A program made the translations under genes and the position numbers. DNA of 64,000 nucleotides from an uncultured Veillonella sp. (GTDB lineage: Bacteria; Bacillota; Negativicutes; Veillonellales; Veillonellaceae): NCBI GenBank assembly GCA_902478055.1, contig CABSJL010000004.1, positions 1 through 64,000 of the forward strand, written 5' to 3'. Below are positions 8,338-17,666 of the stretch, piece by piece (position 1 is the stretch's first letter; every line of letters starts with the position of its first letter). The notes beneath the pieces are model-generated. The model was not told the origin of the DNA, made no database searches, and saw only the letters and a program-made list of their open reading frames with translations.

Positions 8338-9336
8338 TTAGATGCTTTCAACAGCAGCGATAGCAGCAACGTCTACAACGTCTTGAGCAGAGCAGCCACG
8401 GGAAAGGTCATGAACTGGTTTAGCCAAACCTTGAATCAATGGGCCAAGAGCGTCAGCGCCGGAGAAGCGTTGTACCAATTTGTAACCAATGTTAGCAGCT
8501 TGAAGATCAGGGAAGATCAAGATGTTAGCTTTACCAGCTACGTTGGAGCCAGGAGCTTTCTTTTCTGCTACGGAAGGAACGATGGAAGCGTCCAATTGTA
8601 ATTCGCCGTCGAATTTGAAGTCAACGTTGCGTTCTTTCAAGATGTTAACAGCTTCAACCACTTTGTCTACTTCTGGAGTGGAAGCGGAACCTTTAGTGGA
8701 GAAGGATAACATGGATACGCGAGGGTCAGCCATGCCAACAACTTTGCGAGCTTTTTCTACAGTGGATTCTGCGATATCAGCCAATTGTTCGCTAGTTGGG
8801 TTAGGCAATACGCCGCAGTCGGAGAATACGAGCATACCGTCGTCGCCATATTCTTTTTTGCTTGTGAACATGAACATGGAAGAAGATACAGTTTTAAGAC
8901 CTGGTTTAGTACCTACAACTTGTAATGCAGCGCGCAATACGTTTGCAGTTGGGCAACCGGAACCAGCAACCATGCCATCTACTGCGCCAAGACGAACGAG
9001 CATAGCGCCGAAGAATAAGCAGTCACCTTTCATAGTTGCGTCAGCTTTTTCAGGAGTCATACCTTTTTTAGCGCGCAATTCTACGAATGTATCAACCATT
9101 TCTTGGTAACGATCGTAGTTAGCTGGATCGATGATTTCAGCACCTTCGATGGACACGTCAACAGCTTTAGCAGCTTCAGCGATTTCTGCAGGGTTACCAA
9201 CGAGTACAGGTGTTACGAAACCTTCTTTCAAAATGATTTCAGTTGCTTTCAATACGCGTTCATCTTTGTATTCTGGCAACACGATTTTTTTACCTAATGG
9301 TTTTACTTGGTCTTTTAATTTTTGAATTAAATCCAC
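8338..9336 (-). CDS. pta: Phosphate acetyltransferase
   Basis: Converts acetyl-CoA and phosphate to acetyl phosphate and CoA in the acetate branch of fermentation. The 332 residues are a single PTA_PTB domain, the usual length of the short class. Recognisable segments are IVLPEYKDERVLKA near 18, AGSGCPTANVLRA near 125 and the C-terminal RFSGADALGPLIQGLAKPVHDLSRG. The start is GTG, chosen because AAGGAGG lies 8 nt upstream and the conserved N-terminus begins there. No acetate kinase gene is adjacent. The coding sequence avoids rare codons, as in highly expressed genes. Confidence 0.95.
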   Translation of the reverse strand: MDLIQKLKDQVKPLGKKIVLPEYKDERVLKATEIILKEGFVTPVLVGNPAEIAEAAKAVDVSIEGAEIIDPANYDRYQEMVDTFVELRAKKGMTPEKADATMKGDCLFFGAMLVRLGAVDGMVAGSGCPTANVLRAALQVVGTKPGLKTVSSSMFMFTSKKEYGDDGMLVFSDCGVLPNPTSEQLADIAESTVEKARKVVGMADPRVSMLSFSTKGSASTPEVDKVVEAVNILKERNVDFKFDGELQLDASIVPSVAEKKAPGSNVAGKANILIFPDLQAANIGYKLVQRFSGADALGPLIQGLAKPVHDLSRGCSAQDVVDVAAIAAVESI

Positions 9337-9392
9337 GATTTTTGCCTCCTTAACATTGGCTTATGCCATATCAATACTATTATTATAGCAAT

Positions 9393-10607
9393 TTAATAGC
9401 TCTCTAACAACCATTCTAAAACATTTCGTTGTTGAATTCCGTCATAATTTGCATTTTTATTTAATTCATCCAATGTAAGTAAAAACTTTGGATATTGGTC
9501 TTGTACAGCCTTAAGAGGTGCAAGCTCACGATTTAGCGTATTAGGATCTAACACAGTTTCGCTTACCTGATAGTATTCTGTAACACCCGCTTTTTGTGCA
9601 ACAAAGTCAATTTCACCCTTAGCTAATTGGCCTACATATACAGTATATCCACGACGAATGAGTTCAAGAAAAACGATATTTTCTAAAATATGTCCTGTAT
9701 CACGACTCGCGTTGCCAACTAATAGATTACGTAATGTTGCATCCACACAGTAGTACTTTGCATTTATGCGCAATAATTCTTTACCGCGCACATCATAACG
9801 ATTAACTTTATATAGCAACAAGCTATCTTGCAAGCCTTGTAAATATCGTTCTACCGTTTTATTATCTATTTTTCTACCGGCGCTAACGAGCGAATTTGCA
9901 ATCTTATTGGGTGAAAGCAAACTACCTATATTAGACATAATATATCTCACAATATCTTGTAAGATTGTAACATCACTAATCTTCAATCGAGCCACAACAT
10001 CATGTAATAATAAGGTATTGTATAGGCCTCGTAGATATTCTTGTATATCAAAATCTTCGCCCCCTAATTGTTGCGTATAAGGGAATGAGCTTTCACGAAG
10101 ATAGGACTCATAGGCAGGAATTAAAGAGTACTGATTACCATCGTATTTGCTATAGTAAAACTCACTAAAGGATAGTGGTAACATCTGAATTTCCACATAC
10201 CGTCCAGTTAGTAATGTAGCGATATCGGATGACATAAAGTATGCATTGGATCCCGTAATATATAAATCTGTATTTTCTTTTACAAACAAGCTATCTACGA
10301 CGCGATGAAACTGATCAACGTGCTGAATTTCATCAAGGAAAATATAGTTCATTTCATCAGGCTGCATACGCTCTAAAATATATTGATACAGAGCATGATA
10401 ATCTCGTAAATGCTCATATTCTAGTTCTTCAAAGTTAATGGATATTATCTGTTTAGGTTTAACGCCTTCCGATAACAGCTCATCCTTAAATAGCCTAAAT
10501 AACGTAGATTTCCCACAACGACGTATACCAGAGACAACCTTAACAATAGGCCGATTCCGATTACGTCGTAAAAAATCTAGATATCCTTGGCGCTGAATTA
10601 ATTTCAT
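9393..10607 (-). CDS. ATPase with AAA_14 and DUF4143 domains
   Basis: 404 residues. The AAA_14 ATPase domain has Walker A SGIRRCGKST near 25, Walker B YIFLDEIQ near 90 and a sensor segment YITGSNAY. The C-terminal DUF4143 part has GEIDFV followed about ten residues later by YYQV, the pattern of a PD-(D/E)XK nuclease-like fold. The family is common in anaerobes, and its role is not established. The start is the ATG with AGGAGG before it, 22 codons inside the longest frame. Three 40-bp-spaced repeats upstream look like operators. Confidence 0.85.
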   Translation of the reverse strand: MKLIQRQGYLDFLRRNRNRPIVKVVSGIRRCGKSTLFRLFKDELLSEGVKPKQIISINFEELEYEHLRDYHALYQYILERMQPDEMNYIFLDEIQHVDQFHRVVDSLFVKENTDLYITGSNAYFMSSDIATLLTGRYVEIQMLPLSFSEFYYSKYDGNQYSLIPAYESYLRESSFPYTQQLGGEDFDIQEYLRGLYNTLLLHDVVARLKISDVTILQDIVRYIMSNIGSLLSPNKIANSLVSAGRKIDNKTVERYLQGLQDSLLLYKVNRYDVRGKELLRINAKYYCVDATLRNLLVGNASRDTGHILENIVFLELIRRGYTVYVGQLAKGEIDFVAQKAGVTEYYQVSETVLDPNTLNRELAPLKAVQDQYPKFLLTLDELNKNANYDGIQQRNVLEWLLESY

Positions 10608-10692
10608 AAGGGCCTCCTCATCTATGTACGTTCTCATAGATGGAACCCTCTTATTAGTATTGTCAAATATCATATCGACTACCTAATAACTC

Positions 10693-10787
10693 TGGATTCC
10701 ATTCCAACTTTATATTAATTTTATCATAAAATTGGATTTCATTCCAAAGTTTTGCTATTTAGTATTCAAATATGGATTCTATTCCAA
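10693..10787. promoter_or_regulatory. Three operator-like repeats at exact 40-bp spacing
   Basis: TGGATTYYATTCCAA occurs at 10693-10707, 10733-10747 and 10773-10787. Each is an imperfect dyad of TTGGAAT half-sites. The spacing is exactly 40 bp both times while the intervening sequence differs, which points to protein binding on one helical face. They lie between the divergent DUF4143 ATPase and LUD genes and could control either. Confidence 0.6.
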
Positions 10788-10960
10788 TGTTTTATACAAA
10801 GAACATTCTATACTATCAGTATCATTCTTTTACCTAAAAACAGGGTCTCCTTATGTTGAATAACCACCACATAAAACAGTACAATACTAGTAATAGAAAT
10901 ACTGTATTACTTCGAAAATACTGTTTACCTCACTAGTTTATATGTAATATGGGAGGACTC

Positions 10961-11638
10961 ATGGCCAACACAGACACAACAATCAATGCAGTTATCAATC
11001 CTCAAATCAATGATGCCCCCATCGATATAGAGAAAACCATCAAAGCCTTAGAACGCAACAACTTCGTGGTCCATTATTTTGAAACAGGCGCTGACGCAGT
11101 GGCCTATTTACAGTCTCGCATTCAACATAAACGAGTAGCTATCGGTGATTCACGCACCTTATTGGAACTCAAGGTTCATGATGCTTTGTCCCAGGTCAAC
11201 GATGACATAACAGATATTCAGCGACCTCTTCCTGGTGAAAGTTTCCGCGATACAGCGCTACGCACAATGGGGCGCGATGTATTTTTAACCTCTGTTAACG
11301 CCTTAGCGCAAACGGGTGAAATGGTCAACATCGATGGTACTGGCAACCGTGTAGCGGCCTCTCTATTCGGATCACAAGAGGTCTTTTTCGTACTAGGACG
11401 TAACAAAATTACGCCTGACTTGGCCTCTGCCATCTACCGGGCGCGCAATGTGGCGGCACCACTGAACAGCAAAAAAAATAAAAAAAGTTCCCTCAATCCT
11501 TGTGCCAAGCTAGAAGAAAAATGCTACGACTGTAGTTCGCCTGACAGGATTTGTAATGCCTTAACGATCTATTACAAGAAAATGCGAAACATGCAAACCA
11601 TGGAGGTTATTATCATCAACGTGGATTTAGGATTTTAA
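10961..11638 (+). CDS. LUD domain (LutC/DUF162-type) protein
   Basis: 225 residues of the LUD family, to which LutB and LutC of lactate oxidation belong. The core runs from about 20 to 175 (AIGDSRTLLELKV, TALRTMGRDVFLTSVNAL, GTGNRVAASLFG, VFFVLGRNK). The C-terminus carries a four-Cys cluster (Cys-X6-Cys-X2-Cys-X6-Cys) typical of stand-alone clostridial members. The start follows GGGAGG by 6 nt. lutA and lutB are not nearby, so a role in lactate oxidation is only family-level inference. The last 4 bp overlap the convergent XRE gene. Confidence 0.82.
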   Translation: MANTDTTINAVINPQINDAPIDIEKTIKALERNNFVVHYFETGADAVAYLQSRIQHKRVAIGDSRTLLELKVHDALSQVNDDITDIQRPLPGESFRDTALRTMGRDVFLTSVNALAQTGEMVNIDGTGNRVAASLFGSQEVFFVLGRNKITPDLASAIYRARNVAAPLNSKKNKKSSLNPCAKLEEKCYDCSSPDRICNALTIYYKKMRNMQTMEVIIINVDLGF

Positions 11639-11937
11639 TGAAATTCTATATGTCGATGTTCTATGCCGTGAAAGTCGATAAAGCCTAAGTCAGGGCCTCC
11701 AAAAAATGTATCTAAGGGCATATTATCAAAGCCATTGACTATCCTACACAGCGTAGATATACGAGGGTCTATATTCCCCTTTTCCAGTCCGCTAATATAG
11801 GACTGCAACAATCCCGTTCGCTTAGCTAACTCTTGTTGAGTTATATGATAGTGGCGGCGCCATAAGAGAATGAGAACGCCTAAGTGTTGGATAGCCTTTT
11901 CTGACTGTGTTTCACTACATACGATATCATACGTCAT
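11635..11937 (-). CDS. Small XRE-family HTH regulator
   Basis: About 100 residues. A Cro/C1-type helix-turn-helix is plain at about 32-60 (ITQQELAKRTGLLQSYISGLE), followed by a short acidic, aromatic tail with no recognisable ligand domain. The ATG at 11937 has GAGG at good spacing. A longer frame reaching 12000 lacks a ribosome site. It converges on and overlaps the LUD gene by 4 bp. Targets unknown. Confidence 0.8.
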   Translation of the reverse strand: MTYDIVCSETQSEKAIQHLGVLILLWRRHYHITQQELAKRTGLLQSYISGLEKGNIDPRISTLCRIVNGFDNMPLDTFFGGPDLGFIDFHGIEHRHIEFH

Positions 11938-12044
11938 AGAAACCTCACTTTCTATACTATCCTTAATAACAACTCTTTGCCTCCACAATACGGCAACCAA
12001 TTAAGAGGGGCCATAGCAACTTGAATTGTGATGACATATAATAG

Positions 12045-12082
12045 AAAATCCCTTGCGATACATTCATATCGCAAGGGATTTT
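12045..12082 (-). terminator. Intrinsic terminator
   Basis: AAAATCCCTTGCGATA (12045-12060) pairs with TATCGCAAGGGATTTT (12067-12082), with T-rich flanks on both sides. It lies downstream of the GltD-like gene. Confidence 0.85.
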
Positions 12083-12148
12083 TATTCATATTATGTTATA
12101 AAATTATGATTAAACATACATACATGTATATTCTTGTACATAAAAGTC

Positions 12149-13507
12149 TTATTTATTCTCTTCTGCAATAGCCATAGCACGTTTGATTTCCATGTATTTA
12201 ACCATGCCATCAACGGCTTTTTTAGCTTCGCGCATAGCAAGAACTACAGTGGCTGGTTTATGTACTACGTCACCACCGGCGAATACACCTTCACGGCTTG
12301 TCATGCCGTATGGTTCTTCGGATGTAAGAATATAACCTTTTTCATCAACACGGAGGTTATTGCCTTCACCAACGAGGCGTGCATTAGGTTTATGACCAGC
12401 AGCGATGATGATTTTATCTACAGGCATAACTTGGTATTTACCTGTACCATGGATACCAGCACCATCTTCATTAAGGGCCATCACTTCGTATTTAAAGCCT
12501 TCTACCTTATCTGTACCTTCTACGCCCACTGGAGATGCGAACCATTGGAATTGAACACCTTCAGCACGCGCTTCTTCGTATTCGGATAATAATGCAGGCA
12601 TTTGCTCTTGGCTACGACGATAGGCTACGGTAACGGATTCACAGCCTAAACGTACACATGTACGAGCCGCATCCATCGCTACGTTACCACCGCCAATGAT
12701 AACAACGCGGTCTCCTTTTTTCACAGGAATCGCTTTTTCTTCAAGCTCACCATTCTCTACAAGTTGTACATTAGTTAAGAGGTACATCGCTTGGAATACG
12801 CCTGTAATTTGATCATTTTCCATGCGCACTTCTTGAGGAATATGCGTACCAGTACCGATGAAGATAGTATCAAATCCTTCGGCGAATAAATCATCTAGGG
12901 ATTTGTCTTGACCGATAAATGTATTACATACGAATTTAACACCTAAACCTTCAAGACGAGCGATTTCACGGCGTACAACGGATTTGGACAAACGGAATTC
13001 TGGGATACCGAATAATAATACGCCACCTGGTTCGGATTGACCTTCAAATACGGTTACATCATAACCTAGTTTCGCTACGTCACCTGCAACGGATAAGCCC
13101 GCAGGGCCAGAACCAACAACGGCTACTTTGCCAAGATCTTGTTTAATTTTCTTAGGTTTGCGCAATTCATTGATGCTTTCAAAATCGGCAGCAAAACGTT
13201 CCAATTTGCCGATGTTGATAGGCGGTTTCTTAGCCTTATTCATGATACAGTTACCTTCGCATTGATTTTCACGAGGGCACACGCGACCACAGATAGCTGG
13301 CAAGTTTGTACGTTCCGCCAAGATATCGTTGGCTAAACCAAAGTTACCGTGCGCGATGGCTTGGATAAAACGAGGAATTTCGTTTTCAATAGGACAACCC
13401 ATACGGCACAAAGGTTTTGGACAGTTTAGACAGCGTTTCGCCTCAGCGAGCGCCTCCTCCATCGTGTAATCCGCATCAAAATGAAGGGGTTTTAATTCAT
13501 TACTCAT
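12149..13507 (-). CDS. NAD(P)-dependent oxidoreductase, GltD-like
   Basis: A 452-residue flavoprotein of the glutamate synthase small-subunit family. The N-terminal Fe-S domain (Fer4_20, about 25-100) has CLNCPKPLCRMGCP and a second set CGRVCPRENQCEGNC. The FAD site GSGPAG is near 134 and the NAD(P) site GGGNVAMDAA near 275. No large GltB subunit is adjacent. In anaerobes such lone GltD-like proteins are often NfnB/SudA-type subunits of electron-bifurcating or sulfide-handling enzymes, so the glutamate label is provisional. AAGGAGG precedes the ATG; the longer frame upstream is not needed. Confidence 0.85.
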   Translation of the reverse strand: MSNELKPLHFDADYTMEEALAEAKRCLNCPKPLCRMGCPIENEIPRFIQAIAHGNFGLANDILAERTNLPAICGRVCPRENQCEGNCIMNKAKKPPINIGKLERFAADFESINELRKPKKIKQDLGKVAVVGSGPAGLSVAGDVAKLGYDVTVFEGQSEPGGVLLFGIPEFRLSKSVVRREIARLEGLGVKFVCNTFIGQDKSLDDLFAEGFDTIFIGTGTHIPQEVRMENDQITGVFQAMYLLTNVQLVENGELEEKAIPVKKGDRVVIIGGGNVAMDAARTCVRLGCESVTVAYRRSQEQMPALLSEYEEARAEGVQFQWFASPVGVEGTDKVEGFKYEVMALNEDGAGIHGTGKYQVMPVDKIIIAAGHKPNARLVGEGNNLRVDEKGYILTSEEPYGMTSREGVFAGGDVVHKPATVVLAMREAKKAVDGMVKYMEIKRAMAIAEENK

Positions 13508-13800
13508 GGCACATGCCTCCTTAACAGGATCCAGTACTATACTTATATTAGCCTTTCCATATAGCGGCACAGTTCGATGAAGCAAACTCACATATGAACA
13601 TCGCCCACTATATACGGCCAAGAATTTATCATTTGTAACCATTCGATACGAGTGTGGTCACTGGTGAGACACACACTATTCTATAGTACATTTTAAATTG
13701 TGAAAGTGAACTCCGTCAAGAAGCTGAGCTACAATATGCTTATTTTATATACATTTATTGCTATAATACATACATAAGGCAACATAAATGAGGTATTCCT

Positions 13801-14994
13801 ATGAACACTAGAGAATTTACTGAAACATACTACATAGACCGCCGCGGTTCTCATTCCCGCAAATGGGATGGCGAGTATTTAAAATTTAGTCGCACCGACC
13901 TACTACCACTATGGGTGGCAGACATGGACTTTATGACACCACCATGCATACAAGAGGCGATTTCCAACTATGTAAAGGTCAACCCTCTGGGCTACACCAT
14001 GACAAATCCTAATTACTTAGATGCGGTCTTCAATTGGTACAAATGTCGTCACAACTGCACTATTGAACAAGACTGGCTCACTAGCGCCCCCAATGTCATT
14101 ACCGGTATCATGTGGTGTATTGGGGCTTTCACAAAACCAAACGATGCCATTACAGTCCTTACGCCCGTGTACGGAGCCTTCGATGCCCGTGCCAATGATG
14201 CAAACAGACACATCGTTGCAGTGCCATTACATCGCACGACGACCAATGGATATACTGTTGATTACGATGCATTCGAGTCCGCCATTAGTCAAAACGATGT
14301 GAAGGTTTTCATCCACTGCAATCCCCATAATCCTGTGGGACACGTGTGGACCGAAGAAGAAATGGACCGATTATTTAGCATTTGTCAGCGTCACAATGTG
14401 CTCATCATAAGCGACGAAATCCATCAAGACCTTATTACCGGTTCCACACCATTTACGCCCGCACTATCCGTATCCAACGGTCATTATGCAGACCATATGA
14501 TAACCATGTCATCTGTGTCAAAATCGTTTAACATGGCCAGCTTACATCAGGCGGAAGTGATGATTCCCAACGAGACATTACGCACTCAATATAACGCCTA
14601 TAAGGCGCAAGTGTACCACACGGATGCAGATGTCATCGCAGAAACGGCTATCACTGCGGCCTATACCCATCCAGAGGCAGAGGCGTGGCTAGACGATGTA
14701 TGCGCTGTCATCCGCGAAAACTACGAATATCTATGCGATGAACTACTCTCAGCCCTACCAAAGCTTCGCATCAGCCCTATGGACGGCACCTATTTGGCGT
14801 GGATAGATTTCGGTGCCTATGTAAAACCTGAAGATATGCACGACCTATTCGAACATCAATGCCGTATCGCGCCAAGCTTTGGCGAATGGTTTGGCGGTAA
14901 AAACTACGCCACCTTTGTACGAGTTAACTTAGCCACGAGCCTAGCTAATATCAAAACAGCTACGCACAGCATCATCGACCATATCCGTTCTTAG
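13801..14994 (+). CDS. MalY/PatB-type aminotransferase (cystathionine beta-lyase)
   Basis: A 397-residue class I/II PLP enzyme. Family marks are the N-terminal LPLWVADMDF, the CNPHNPVGHVW segment near 178, SDEIHQDL near 205 and the PLP-binding Lys in SSVSKSFNMA near 245. MalY/PatB enzymes cleave C-S bonds of cystathionine or cysteine and give homocysteine or H2S. Cysteine desulfhydrase activity would fit an anaerobe, but the substrate is inferred. It is monocistronic: promoter region upstream, strong terminator downstream. Confidence 0.88.
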   Translation: MNTREFTETYYIDRRGSHSRKWDGEYLKFSRTDLLPLWVADMDFMTPPCIQEAISNYVKVNPLGYTMTNPNYLDAVFNWYKCRHNCTIEQDWLTSAPNVITGIMWCIGAFTKPNDAITVLTPVYGAFDARANDANRHIVAVPLHRTTTNGYTVDYDAFESAISQNDVKVFIHCNPHNPVGHVWTEEEMDRLFSICQRHNVLIISDEIHQDLITGSTPFTPALSVSNGHYADHMITMSSVSKSFNMASLHQAEVMIPNETLRTQYNAYKAQVYHTDADVIAETAITAAYTHPEAEAWLDDVCAVIRENYEYLCDELLSALPKLRISPMDGTYLAWIDFGAYVKPEDMHDLFEHQCRIAPSFGEWFGGKNYATFVRVNLATSLANIKTATHSIIDHIRS

Positions 14995-15008
14995 TCCTAC
15001 GTATAAAG

Positions 15009-15045
15009 AGGCTGCTCTAGCATCAGTTCTAGAGCAGCCTTTTGT
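15009..15045. terminator. Bidirectional intrinsic terminator
   Basis: AGGCTGCTCTAG (15009-15020) pairs with CTAGAGCAGCCT (15029-15040), followed by TTTTG. It lies between the convergent aminotransferase and DUF438 genes. Confidence 0.85.
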
Positions 15046-15068
15046 CATATTTTCGTATATAGGATTTC

Positions 15069-16625
15069 TTATTTAGATCTTGCGAAATGGTCCTTTGCAA
15101 ATTGCATATCTTGTACGAGTTCCAATGTGCCAAGGTATTTCTTATTTTTGTCGCGAACCGCCATGTAGTTTACATAGAATGGACGACCTTGTTTTTCAAG
15201 CCATACGGCCACATTATCGCGGTCCCCTTTACGGAAGGAATCGATGATACCGCGCACGATAGGTTCTACCTTAGGTGGATGACAGGAGAATACATCGCGA
15301 CCGATTGCCGTAGTAGGGCGTTTAAAGACCTTTTCGCCGTCGTTAAAATAACGGTTAATGTCTTCATGGTCAACGAAAGTTACTTCCATAGGCATTGTGT
15401 TAAGCATAGCATCGAGTTGATCTACAGTTAACGTACCACCAATTAAACCGATGGTATTGTCATCACCACTTGATTTTCTAGTTTGTGTAGCTAATGCCGC
15501 ATCAGCCTCTGGCCAAGCAATGCGTTTTACACCAAAGATTTCCTCATATTGTGCAGTATCCTTATAGATTTGGTACCAATCTTGAGTTGTAAAGTTTTCC
15601 GCACAGATAGGGAACAAGATATTTTGTTCTTTGTAGATCATTTCTTGAGCACGTGTAAGAAGCTCATCAAAACGTCTATACCAATCATCTACACTTTGAC
15701 TAGATTTTGCCAAATCACCCAATTGGTCTCGAATATCGCCATCAACAGTCCACATAACCATGGATGGGCCACCGATAGCATAATCCACCTTTAATTTTGG
15801 ATATAACAAATCGCCTTTTTTAGCATAGTGAACGGATAATTGACGCACTCTATTTACATCATCAACGGTTGCCGTTTTATCGGCCACTTTAGGACGAAGC
15901 TCTTCAATCAAATCATTAAGCGCCTTATTTTCTTCCGTCATTTGGTTGAGCGGATGGCCTATCGTTTCTACAAGCGTTGTTACCGTTTGTTTCTTATCTT
16001 GAGCTTCTAAAGCAGCCTCAACCTTCGCATGCTCTTCTTCCATTTGTTCATGAATGGTAGAACCGTGGAACAAAGCGGAATGAAGGTCGCATAATTGTTG
16101 TACCTCTTCTAGAGGTGTACCTTCGCGCATAAGGCCTTGTTCAGCTTTCATGATTTCACTGGCTTCTACATGTTTAAATTGGCTGGCAAAATCTTTGCGC
16201 ACATCGCCAAAGGCTTCCCCTGTACCTAAGCGTTTTAAGAAGCCTTTTAATTGCTCTACCCGTTCGCTATCGGGTACAGTATCCTCTGCGTTAGCTTCTG
16301 TATTTTCACTAGCCTTAGGTTCCTCATCTTGAGTGGCTGGTGCCTCAACAGGAACATCCTTAGCAGATGCTACATCATCACCGTGTAGGTTGGGCATATC
16401 ACCTTCTAATGTAAAACCAGCTTTCATAAAGGCCCCTACAATATCCATCATAGAGATGCCCTTCATCTTAGCCCCTTTAGGGATAGTCATAATTTTGCCA
16501 ACGGAATGGAGCATCACCTTATTGGTAATTTCTGTGAAGCCCAATCCTTTCATAATATCTATAACCTCTGGATATTCTTGTACCAAATCATATACGGATT
16601 TTGATAAATCTAATTTCTTTTCCAT
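15069..16625 (-). CDS. DUF1858/DUF438, haemerythrin and PAS domain protein
   Basis: 518 residues in several domains: an N-terminal DUF1858-like segment (about 5-70, with VYDLVQEYPEVIDIMKGLGF), a Glu/Ala/Thr-rich linker (80-120), a DUF438 domain (about 125-200), a haemerythrin-like helical bundle (about 230-365, with spaced His residues and HYAKKGDLLYPKL, ENILFP) and a C-terminal PAS_3 domain (about 400-510). The family is widespread in anaerobes and probably senses oxygen, NO or redox state through the di-iron site. That role is inference. It is transcribed alone, upstream of sodA's terminator. Confidence 0.85.
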   Translation of the reverse strand: MEKKLDLSKSVYDLVQEYPEVIDIMKGLGFTEITNKVMLHSVGKIMTIPKGAKMKGISMMDIVGAFMKAGFTLEGDMPNLHGDDVASAKDVPVEAPATQDEEPKASENTEANAEDTVPDSERVEQLKGFLKRLGTGEAFGDVRKDFASQFKHVEASEIMKAEQGLMREGTPLEEVQQLCDLHSALFHGSTIHEQMEEEHAKVEAALEAQDKKQTVTTLVETIGHPLNQMTEENKALNDLIEELRPKVADKTATVDDVNRVRQLSVHYAKKGDLLYPKLKVDYAIGGPSMVMWTVDGDIRDQLGDLAKSSQSVDDWYRRFDELLTRAQEMIYKEQNILFPICAENFTTQDWYQIYKDTAQYEEIFGVKRIAWPEADAALATQTRKSSGDDNTIGLIGGTLTVDQLDAMLNTMPMEVTFVDHEDINRYFNDGEKVFKRPTTAIGRDVFSCHPPKVEPIVRGIIDSFRKGDRDNVAVWLEKQGRPFYVNYMAVRDKNKKYLGTLELVQDMQFAKDHFARSK

Positions 16626-16806
16626 TTTGATCCCCTCGTGTCAAAAATATTGTTTATTGCTTATGTTAGTAGCCTCTATACGTTTTCGTATATAAGGTAA
16701 TTTACATTCCGAAAGGTCATCTTTAATAACCTATAATTCTATGATAAACGATATCGATTAGAAAATCTGTATCCATGGCTATACTTTTGAAAGTTATTCA
16801 AAAAAA

Positions 16807-16865
16807 TAACGAATAGATGACAAATCAATCCATAAATTGGACATAGATGTATCATCTATTCGTTA
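16807..16865 (-). terminator. Intrinsic terminator of sodA
   Basis: TAACGAATAGATGA (16807-16820) pairs perfectly with TCATCTATTCGTTA (16852-16865). On the minus strand a TTTTTTT run follows directly. The loop of about 31 nt is long. Confidence 0.85.
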
Positions 16866-16874
16866 ACAATCATC

Positions 16875-17504
16875 TTATTGATGATGAGGTTGCAATGCTT
16901 TTTCGTAGTTTTCAGCGACTGCATCCCAGTTGATAACACGGAAGAATTCCTTAATATAATCTGGGCGACGATTTTGGTAATGCAAGTAATATGCATGTTC
17001 CCATACATCTAAACAAAGAATGGCAGTTTTACCTTCCAAAAGAGGATTATCTTGATTAGCCGTAGAGGTTACTTCTAGTTTGCCATCCTTGTTGACCACT
17101 AGCCAAGCCCAGCCAGAGCCAAATCGTGTTGCCGCCGCTTGGGAGAAGCTTTCAACAAAAGCATCATATCCGCCTAAATCAGCATCGATAGCATCCTTCA
17201 AAGGGCCTTGCAATTTAGATGTATCAGGTTTTGTCATGATATCCCAAAACATGGTGTGGTTTTTATGACCCCCACCATTGTTGATAACCGCTTGACGGAT
17301 ATCCTCTGGCACATTGGCAATATCGCCGAGAATACAATCTACGCAACCATAGGCAAGATCCGGGTATTTAGCGATGGCTGCATTCAAATTATTAACATAC
17401 GCTTGGTGATGCTTATCATGATGCAGTTTCATCGTCTCTGCATCGATAACAGGTTCTAGATAATCATAAGCATATGGTAATGGTGCGAGTTCGAAAGGTT
17501 TCAT
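16875..17504 (-). CDS. sodA: Superoxide dismutase, Mn type
   Basis: 209 residues, full length for Fe/Mn SOD. Metal ligands are His28 (in LHHDKHH), His83 (NHTMFW), Asp166 and His170 (DVWEH). Gln151 in TANQDNP and Gly near 78 match the Mn pattern of second-sphere residues rather than the Fe pattern. No signal peptide, so it is cytoplasmic. AGGAGG precedes the ATG. An AT-rich dyad TGATATGAATTATCA (around 17597-17611) upstream could be a Fur-type site, which is weak evidence. GTGAAAGC (17559-17566) also lies in the leader. Confidence 0.93.
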   Translation of the reverse strand: MKPFELAPLPYAYDYLEPVIDAETMKLHHDKHHQAYVNNLNAAIAKYPDLAYGCVDCILGDIANVPEDIRQAVINNGGGHKNHTMFWDIMTKPDTSKLQGPLKDAIDADLGGYDAFVESFSQAAATRFGSGWAWLVVNKDGKLEVTSTANQDNPLLEGKTAILCLDVWEHAYYLHYQNRRPDYIKEFFRVINWDAVAENYEKALQPHHQ

Positions 17505-17666
17505 AATAGTCCTCCTTTTAATTAGGGCACGAACGATATCTTAACTAGTATCGTTCTTGTGAAAGCGATTCGATGCACCTGCATCGGTATTTCATTGATA
17601 TGAATTATCATTCTTTGCATATTGTACTATCTATATAGATAAACGTCAATATATGACCAACATTTA

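Noticed and set aside
8522..9109. 195-codon open frame on the plus strand
   Set aside because: Antisense of pta, Ser/Thr-rich translation without a domain, no ribosome site.
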